DNA from: an uncultured Holophagaceae bacterium
Lineage (GTDB): Bacteria; Acidobacteriota; Holophagae; Holophagales; Holophagaceae
Reading direction: 5' to 3'
DNA: 9,972 nt
NCBI GenBank assembly: GCA_903919165.1
Contig: CAIXHJ010000505.1
Span: forward strand, 1 to 9,972
The notes under the pieces were generated by a model. It ran no database searches. It saw only the letters and a program-made list of their open reading frames with translations, and had not been told where the DNA came from. A program made the position numbers and the translations under genes. Below, piece by piece: positions 5,524 through 9,972 of the stretch (positions are counted from its first letter, which is position 1; each line of letters opens with the position of its first letter).

Positions 5524-6642
5524 TCACAGTTCTGGGTCGAGACCCTCCTTGCGGATGAGATGGACAGAGGTGGCTTTGAAGGAGGCCACCACGGCGCGGC
5601 CTGGCTCAAGGCCGAGTTCTGACATGGATTGGGCGGTCACGTAAGCCGCCAGGAAGAAGCCGCAGTCCAACTCAACCTTGAAGAAGGGGCCCCGCGGTAT
5701 GACCTTTGTCACAGCCCCGAGGAAGACATTTCGGGCGCTGCTTGTGTTGTCGATTTGTAAAGACAAGGCCACATGCTCGGGCCGCACCCCGACCAGGACC
5801 ATTCGGCCGGGCTGGGCCTCGCCGAGCGCAACCACCTCCCGGTCTCCAGAATCTTTCCGGAGGCGCAAGGAGATCAAGCCCTCGCGGCTGGACACGACCT
5901 GTCCCTTGAGCAGCGTTTCCATGCCCACGAAGGTGGCAACGAAGGGATGCTCCGGGTGGTTGATGACCTCCCGCAGTCCTCCCAGCTGAACGATGCGCCC
6001 CTCCTGCATCACGGCCAGACGGTGGGCCAGCCTGGCCGCTTCGCCCTGGTCATGGGTGGCGATCACGGCGGTGGTGCCGGTTTCTGCCAGGATGTGGCCC
6101 AGGTCGTCGAGCAGCCCCTCCCGGGTCTGGGTATCCACGGAGGAGAAGGGCTCATCCAGGAAGAGGATCTCCGGGTGGAGGACGAATGCCCGCGCCAGGG
6201 CTGTGCGTTGGGCCTCACCGCCGGACAGGTGGCGCGCCGAGCGGTCCAACAGCTCCCCGAGCCCCAGCCTTTTGGCCCAGTCTCGTACTCGCGAATTTCG
6301 TTCCGCCGCCGCGATACCACGCAGCTTTAAACCCAAGGCGATGTTCTGGGCCACCGTGGCGTCTAAGAGCAATGGGTCCTGGAACACCATGGTCATTCGG
6401 CGGCGGAAGGCTTCCCTGTGGCCTCGAGACTGGAGCAAGGTGCCCCTGAATCGAAGCTCACCTGCCGAATGGGGCAGGAGGCCGGCCAGGGCCAGCAGGA
6501 GGGTGCTTTTCCCGGCGCCGTTGGGCCCCATGAGGGCGAGCACTTCTCCGGCGCGCAGATCCAGTACCGGCACCTCAAGCACCTGGACGCCCCCACGGTG
6601 CACCTGGAGGTTCCGGGCCTGGAGGAGCGTCTCCCGGGTCAT
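5524..6642 (-). CDS. tupC: Tungstate ABC transporter, ATP-binding protein with C-terminal TOBE/Mop domain
   Basis: This is the ATPase subunit of the tungstate importer, acting on the cytoplasmic face of the membrane with TupB. In the 372-residue chain, Walker A is GPNGAGKST (39-47), the Q-loop is Q88 in VFQDP, the ABC signature is LSGGE (139-143), Walker B is ILFLDEP (159-165), the D-loop is SSVD and the switch histidine is H197 (ATHD). Residues of about 300-362 (SARNVFLGAV, then ATSVHLIRKE) resemble a TOBE/Mop oxyanion-binding domain. In ModC-type ATPases such domains bind molybdate or tungstate and can shut down transport when the metal is plentiful. The ATG at 6642 overlaps the tupB stop by four bases (ATGA), which fixes the start and indicates coupled translation. 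Tungstate rather than molybdate specificity rests on the partner TupA. Confidence 0.92.
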   Translation of the reverse strand: MTRETLLQARNLQVHRGGVQVLEVPVLDLRAGEVLALMGPNGAGKSTLLLALAGLLPHSAGELRFRGTLLQSRGHREAFRRRMTMVFQDPLLLDATVAQNIALGLKLRGIAAAERNSRVRDWAKRLGLGELLDRSARHLSGGEAQRTALARAFVLHPEILFLDEPFSSVDTQTREGLLDDLGHILAETGTTAVIATHDQGEAARLAHRLAVMQEGRIVQLGGLREVINHPEHPFVATFVGMETLLKGQVVSSREGLISLRLRKDSGDREVVALGEAQPGRMVLVGVRPEHVALSLQIDNTSSARNVFLGAVTKVIPRGPFFKVELDCGFFLAAYVTAQSMSELGLEPGRAVVASFKATSVHLIRKEGLDPEL

Positions 6643-7337
6643 CGGTGTCCACTCCGCTGTTGGAGGTGGGTGAGCAGGGCGTTCACCGAGAAGGCCAGCG
6701 CCAGCAGGATGAAGCTGAGGGCGAAGGCCACATCGAAATTGCCGCGGCTGGTCTCCATCACCGTGGCCGTGGTGAGCACCCGGGTGCTCCCCTTGATGTT
6801 GCCACCCACCATGATCGATGCGCCCACCTCGGAAATGACGCCACCGAAACCCGCCATCACCGCCGCCAGGAGGGGAAGGCGGGCTTCCCGCAGCAGCAGC
6901 CAGACCATCTGGGCCCGGGTGGCGCCCAGGGACAGGATCTGCAGACGCAGGCCTGGCTGCAGATGCTGGAGGGCGGCGAGTCCCAGGCCGGCGATGATGG
7001 GCGTGGCGATGACCAACTGGGCCAGGATGATGGCCGAGGGTGTGTAGAGGATCCCCAGGAAGCCGAGGGGCCCATACCGCCACAGCATCACGGTCACGAA
7101 GAGGCCCACCACCACGGGGGGAATCCCCATGCCCGTGTTCAGCAGGGCGATGACCAGGCGCTTGCCTGGAAAGTCATTGAGGGCCACCAGGATGGCGAGG
7201 CCGAGTCCCAGCACGACACTGAGCAGGGTGGCGATGCCGGACACCTTGAGAGAGAGAAAGGTGATCCTGAGCACCTCAGGATCCAGCGCAAGCAGCAGCT
7301 CCAGCGCCTTCCGAAGGCCCTCCCAGATCAGATCCAT
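6639..7337 (-). CDS. tupB: Tungstate ABC transporter, permease protein
   Basis: This is the membrane subunit of the tungstate importer. The 232-residue chain shows about five hydrophobic spans: near residues 22-50 (ITFLSLKVSGIATLLSVVLG onward), 57-85 (ALLNTGMGIPPVVVGLFVTV), 91-120 (IILAQLVIATPIIAGLGLAA), 145-170 and the last 25 residues. The EAA-type coupling loop that docks on the ATPase is at LSLGATRAQMVWLLLREARL. The ATG at 7337 was chosen because it lies seven bases after the stop of the upstream dehydrogenase and gives the usual length of the family. Its Shine-Dalgarno is weak, suggesting dependence on ribosomes finishing the dehydrogenase. In the standard arrangement tupB directly follows tupA; here a dehydrogenase gene sits between them. 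Confidence 0.92.
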   Translation of the reverse strand: MDLIWEGLRKALELLLALDPEVLRITFLSLKVSGIATLLSVVLGLGLAILVALNDFPGKRLVIALLNTGMGIPPVVVGLFVTVMLWRYGPLGFLGILYTPSAIILAQLVIATPIIAGLGLAALQHLQPGLRLQILSLGATRAQMVWLLLREARLPLLAAVMAGFGGVISEVGASIMVGGNIKGSTRVLTTATVMETSRGNFDVAFALSFILLALAFSVNALLTHLQQRSGHR

Positions 7338-7344
7338 CTCGCCA

Positions 7345-8976
7345 CTACTCTGCTTCCAGGAAGGGGAACTTGATGTCAACGGGTGGGGTGAAGCTCTCCT
7401 TGATGGTGCGGGGAGAGGTCCACCGGATCAGGTTAAGGAAGCTGCCGGCCTTGTCATTGGTGCCGGAGGCGCGGGCCCCGCCAAAGGGTTGGTGGCCCAC
7501 GACGGCGCCCGTGGGCTTATCGTTGATGTAGAAGTTGCCCGCGGAGTTGGCGAGCACCGCGGTGAGGTGGTTGATGACGTATCGATCCTTGGCGAAGATC
7601 GAGCCGGTGAGAGCATAGGGGGAAGTCTCGTCCACGATCTTCAGGGTTTCGTCCAGCTTTTCGTCGTCGTAGACGTAGATCGTGACCACCGGCGCGAAGA
7701 TCTCTTCCTCCATGGTCACGAACTTGGGATTCGTGGTGAGGATGACGGTGGGCTCGATGAAATATCCCACGGACTTGTCGCCCCGGCCGCCCGCGATGAT
7801 TTGAGCATCCTCAGCGTTCCGTGCCTGCTCGATGTACTGCATGGTGTTGTCGAAGGCGGCCTCGTCGATGACGGCGTTAAAGAAGTTTCGGAAGTCCCGC
7901 ACGTCGCCCATCTTCACTTCGGCCAGCAGGGCCAGGACACGGTCCTTCAGCTCGGTCCAGCGCGAGGATGGAAGGTAGACCCGGGAGCAGGCCGAGCACT
8001 TCTGCCCCTGGTACTCGAAACCGGCGCGCACAATGGCGGCAGCCACTTCGGCACCATCGCCGGAGCTGTGCATGAAGATGAAATCCTTGCCGCCGGTCTC
8101 GCCCACGATGCGCGGATAGCTGCGGTAGCGCCCAAGGTTGTCGGCGATGGTCTTCCACATGCTGTTGAAGACCCCCGTGGAACCCGTGAAATGGAGACCG
8201 GCGAAGTTGGGGTCCTCCAGGGCGATCCTGGCGATCATGGAGCCGCGGCCGGGGATGAAGTTGACGACGCCTTCAGGAAGGCCGGCTTCCTTGAAAAGCT
8301 GCATGAGATAGAAGTTCGACAAGATGGACGTGGAGGCGGGCTTCCAGACCACGGTGTTGCCCATGATGGCGGGGGCGGTGGCGAGGTTGGCGCCGATGGC
8401 CGTGAAGTTGAAGGGCGTCACCGCGAGCACGAAGCCTTCAAGGGCGCGGTAGTGGACACGGTTCCACACATGGGGATCAGAAATGGGCTGGTGCCGGTAG
8501 ATGTCCTCCATGAACTTCGCGTTGAAGCGGAAGAAGTCCGCGGTTTCGCAGGTGCTGTCGATCTCCGCCTGGAAGGCGCTCTTGGACTGGTTCAGCATCG
8601 TCGCGGCGTTCAGGATGTAGCGGTACTTGGAGGAGATGAGGCTGGCCATCTTGTGGAAGATGGCGGCTCGGTCTTCCCAGGGCGTGGCCTCCCAGTCCTT
8701 CTTGGCGGACAGGGCGGCGTCGATGGCCAGGCGCACTTCGGCTTCGCCGGCTTCGTGGTAGCGGGCCAGCACATGTTGGTGGTCGTGGGGGCAGACGGCC
8801 TTCTGGGTCCTGCCGGTGCGGACCTCCTTGCCGGCGATGATCAGCGGGATCTCGATCTCCTGGTGGTACTGCCGCTCCAATTCGGCCTTCAACAGAGCCC
8901 TCTCCTTCGACCCGGGGGCGTACGGCAGGATCGGCTCGCTGTGCGATTCGGGAAGGCTGAAGATGGCATTCGACAT
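7345..8976 (-). CDS. pruA: L-glutamate gamma-semialdehyde (delta-1-pyrroline-5-carboxylate) dehydrogenase, ALDH4 type
   Basis: This 543-residue NAD-dependent enzyme oxidises glutamate gamma-semialdehyde (the open form of pyrroline-5-carboxylate) to glutamate, the last step of proline and ornithine/arginine breakdown. The whole chain resembles stand-alone P5C dehydrogenase related to ALDH4A1, with length close to that family's and no proline dehydrogenase domain. Visible landmarks: TPFNFTAIGANLATAPAIMG (187-206), WKPAS (211-215), FTGSTGVF (263-270), general base E293 in VGETGGKDF, nucleophile C327 in GQKCSACSRVY, and EEIFAPV further on. The start ATG has GGAGG eight bases upstream, located inside the last codons of tupA; five bases separate the two genes and seven separate its stop from tupB. 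It is therefore embedded in the tup operon. The sequence family is clear; whether its substrate is still P5C in this setting, or another semialdehyde, is open. Confidence 0.92.
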   Translation of the reverse strand: MSNAIFSLPESHSEPILPYAPGSKERALLKAELERQYHQEIEIPLIIAGKEVRTGRTQKAVCPHDHQHVLARYHEAGEAEVRLAIDAALSAKKDWEATPWEDRAAIFHKMASLISSKYRYILNAATMLNQSKSAFQAEIDSTCETADFFRFNAKFMEDIYRHQPISDPHVWNRVHYRALEGFVLAVTPFNFTAIGANLATAPAIMGNTVVWKPASTSILSNFYLMQLFKEAGLPEGVVNFIPGRGSMIARIALEDPNFAGLHFTGSTGVFNSMWKTIADNLGRYRSYPRIVGETGGKDFIFMHSSGDGAEVAAAIVRAGFEYQGQKCSACSRVYLPSSRWTELKDRVLALLAEVKMGDVRDFRNFFNAVIDEAAFDNTMQYIEQARNAEDAQIIAGGRGDKSVGYFIEPTVILTTNPKFVTMEEEIFAPVVTIYVYDDEKLDETLKIVDETSPYALTGSIFAKDRYVINHLTAVLANSAGNFYINDKPTGAVVGHQPFGGARASGTNDKAGSFLNLIRWTSPRTIKESFTPPVDIKFPFLEAE

Positions 8977-8981
8977 GGGGT

Positions 8982-9836
8982 CTACCTCCGCCCGGCGCCC
9001 GCTTCCAGGGCGTCGGCATCAGGGAAGAATAGCGGCGAGCCATAGGTTGCGATTCCGAATTCTTTGATGCGGGCCTGGCCGGCTTTCGACACCAGGAAGT
9101 CGGCAAAGGCGCGGCCTCCGGCCGCATTCACCTTGGGGAACCGCGCCGGATCAAGCTCGATGACGTGGTAGACGTTCCGGAGGGAGGGATCGCCTTCATG
9201 AAGGATGAAAAGGCCCAGCTTTTTCTGCAGGGCGAGGTACGTGCCCCGATCAGACAAGGTGTAGGCCTTTTTTTCAGCGACGATGGCCAGGGTCTGGCCC
9301 ATGCCGAGGCCCGTCTGCTGATACCAGGACTGTCCTTCCGGAACGATACCCGCGGCTTTCCAGAGCTTCAGCTCCTGGGCATGGGTGCCCGAGTTGTCGC
9401 CGCGGGAGAAGAAGATCGACTTTGCCGCGGCGATGCGCTGGAAGCTCTCCTGGGCCGTGTGCTTCGCGATGCCCGCCGGATCCTGAGGCGGCCCCACCAG
9501 GATGAAATCGTTGTGCATGACGAGGCGGCGGTGGATCCCGGCCCCATCGGCCAGCAGCGCCATCTCGGCCTCGGGGGAGTGGACCAGCAGGACATCGGCC
9601 TCGCCTCGCTTCCCCATGGCGATGGCCTGGCCGGACCCCACGGCGATGGTTTTCACCACATAGCCCGTTTGTTTCTCGAAAAGGGGGAGCAAATCATCCA
9701 GCAGCCCTGAATCCTGGGTACTGGTGGTGGTGGCGAGGATGACGGACTTCTCCTGCGGCGGCGCGGCCGGAAGGATTGCTGAGGACAGTGCGGTGGCGAG
9801 GGAAAGGCCCCAACGCAGCCAGGTGGATCGGTTCAT
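8982..9836 (-). CDS. tupA: Tungstate ABC transporter, periplasmic substrate-binding protein
   Basis: This is the high-affinity binding protein of the tungstate importer. The mature chain opens with the hallmark of TupA, VILATTTSTQDSGLLDDLLP, then FEKQTGYVVKTIAVGSGQA and GEADVLLVHSPEAE; the TTTSTQDSG segment supplies oxyanion ligands in the TupA family and differs from ModA. Later segments FSRGDNSGTHAQELKLWKAA and YTLSDRGTYLALQKK also fit. The ATG at 9836 has GGAGG five bases upstream and begins a classical Sec signal peptide (MNRSTWLRWGLSLATALSSA, then ILPAAPP). No lipobox cysteine is present, so it should be a free periplasmic protein. A TTG at 9872 could extend the frame by 12 residues but lacks support and would spoil the signal peptide. 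The chain is 284 residues, normal for the family. It heads the tightly packed tupA-pruA-tupB-tupC run. Confidence 0.93.
   Translation of the reverse strand: MNRSTWLRWGLSLATALSSAILPAAPPQEKSVILATTTSTQDSGLLDDLLPLFEKQTGYVVKTIAVGSGQAIAMGKRGEADVLLVHSPEAEMALLADGAGIHRRLVMHNDFILVGPPQDPAGIAKHTAQESFQRIAAAKSIFFSRGDNSGTHAQELKLWKAAGIVPEGQSWYQQTGLGMGQTLAIVAEKKAYTLSDRGTYLALQKKLGLFILHEGDPSLRNVYHVIELDPARFPKVNAAGGRAFADFLVSKAGQARIKEFGIATYGSPLFFPDADALEAGAGRR
8985..8989 (-). promoter_or_regulatory. Ribosome binding site GGAGG for the pruA-type gene, inside the tupA 3' end
   Basis: GGAGG occupies the last sense codons of tupA and lies eight bases before the ATG at 8976. This strong site means the dehydrogenase is translated efficiently from the tupA message and was not simply dropped in as a silent passenger. 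Confidence 0.75.
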
Positions 9837-9841
9837 GTCAA

Positions 9842-9846
9842 CCTCC
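9842..9846 (-). promoter_or_regulatory. Ribosome binding site GGAGG for tupA
   Basis: GGAGG lies five bases before the ATG at 9836. It decides this start over the in-frame TTG at 9872 and is the strongest site in the window. Confidence 0.75.
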
Positions 9847-9914
9847 AAAGCGGTAGTTTCGCAGGGATACAACGATCTAGACAGACAGGGATTGGCTGGT
9901 TCTTTGTTGGATTG

Positions 9915-9972
9915 TCAGCCAAGCAGCAGTCTCCGGAAGTCCCGGACATCCTTCTCGATGGCGGCAGAGGCC
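9915..9972 (-). CDS. C-terminal end of an unidentified gene (cut by window edge)
   Basis: Reading leftward from the edge, one frame gives 18 sense codons ending in TGA at 9917-9915, with the residues ASAAIEKDVRDFRRLLLG. Third codon positions are mostly G or C, as in the neighbouring genes, and the charged amphipathic helix character is that of an ordinary protein end. It lies 78 bases upstream of tupA on the same strand, so it could belong to the same transcript. Too little is visible to name a family, and chance cannot be excluded. Confidence 0.4.
   Translation of the reverse strand, partial: ASAAIEKDVRDFRRLLLG

Noticed and set aside
5524..7083. A 519-codon version of the tupC frame reaching back through tupB, suggesting a permease-ATPase fusion
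   Set aside because: The upstream part is out of frame with the real tupB and is Pro/Gly/His-rich nonsense. The true tupC start is the ATG at 6642 overlapping the tupB stop.
7129..9045. A 638-codon open frame on the plus strand, opposite tupB and the pruA-type gene
   Set aside because: It is a shadow of two clearly conserved genes. The product is rich in Gly, Val, Asp and His in the pattern produced by reading GC-rich genes backward, with no recognisable domain.
9867..9876. ATCGTTGTAT on the minus strand upstream of tupA, resembling one arm of the ModE operator
   Set aside because: Only one arm is present. The expected mirrored arm about 6-8 bases away (GAAACTACCG is found instead) does not match, so a ModE or TunR site cannot be claimed.

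Overview
The window is high-GC coding DNA, densely packed, from what looks like a Gram-negative bacterium with anaerobic or facultative metabolism. The Gram-negative reading rests on TupA, a periplasmic binding protein with a Sec signal and no lipobox. The anaerobic reading rests on a tungsten-type aldehyde oxidoreductase with a multi-cluster ferredoxin and a tungstate importer. Overall composition and gene content would fit Acidobacteriota (Holophaga/Geothrix-like) or a deltaproteobacterium-like lineage, but no sequence feature fixes the taxon and this is only a guess.

Layout from left to right. (1) Positions 1-828, minus strand: a LysR-type regulator that runs off the left edge. (2) Positions 829-917: a short AT-rich divergent control region, very different in composition from its surroundings, with two dyads and repeated ATGAAT half-sites. 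(3) Positions 918-2432, plus strand: an ALDH7 (antiquitin/alpha-aminoadipic semialdehyde dehydrogenase-like) enzyme. (4) A convergent junction with a GC-rich hairpin. (5) Everything from 9836 down to 2490 is on the minus strand, read in the order tupA, a pruA-type delta-1-pyrroline-5-carboxylate dehydrogenase (ALDH4), tupB, tupC, a 4x[4Fe-4S] ferredoxin-like protein, an unusually long aldehyde:ferredoxin oxidoreductase (AOR) family protein, and a small ThiS/MoaD-like sulfur carrier ending in GG. (6) At the right edge, the last codons of another minus-strand gene.

The genes form a coherent tungsten-aldehyde island. TupABC imports tungstate. The ThiS/MoaD-like protein is placed to supply sulfur for the dithiolene of a (probably tungsten) pterin cofactor. 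The AOR-family enzyme would use that cofactor to interconvert aldehydes and acids, with the ferredoxin-like subunit as electron conduit. Two NAD(P)-dependent semialdehyde dehydrogenases of different families (ALDH4 and ALDH7) sit in or beside the same cluster, one of them lodged inside the tungstate-transporter operon. This suggests that metal supply and aldehyde or semialdehyde oxidation are expressed together. The LysR regulator and the ALDH7 gene form a divergent pair with their own operator region. No mobile elements, CRISPR arrays, rRNA or tRNA genes were seen, and no gene-free stretch exceeds about 120 bases.
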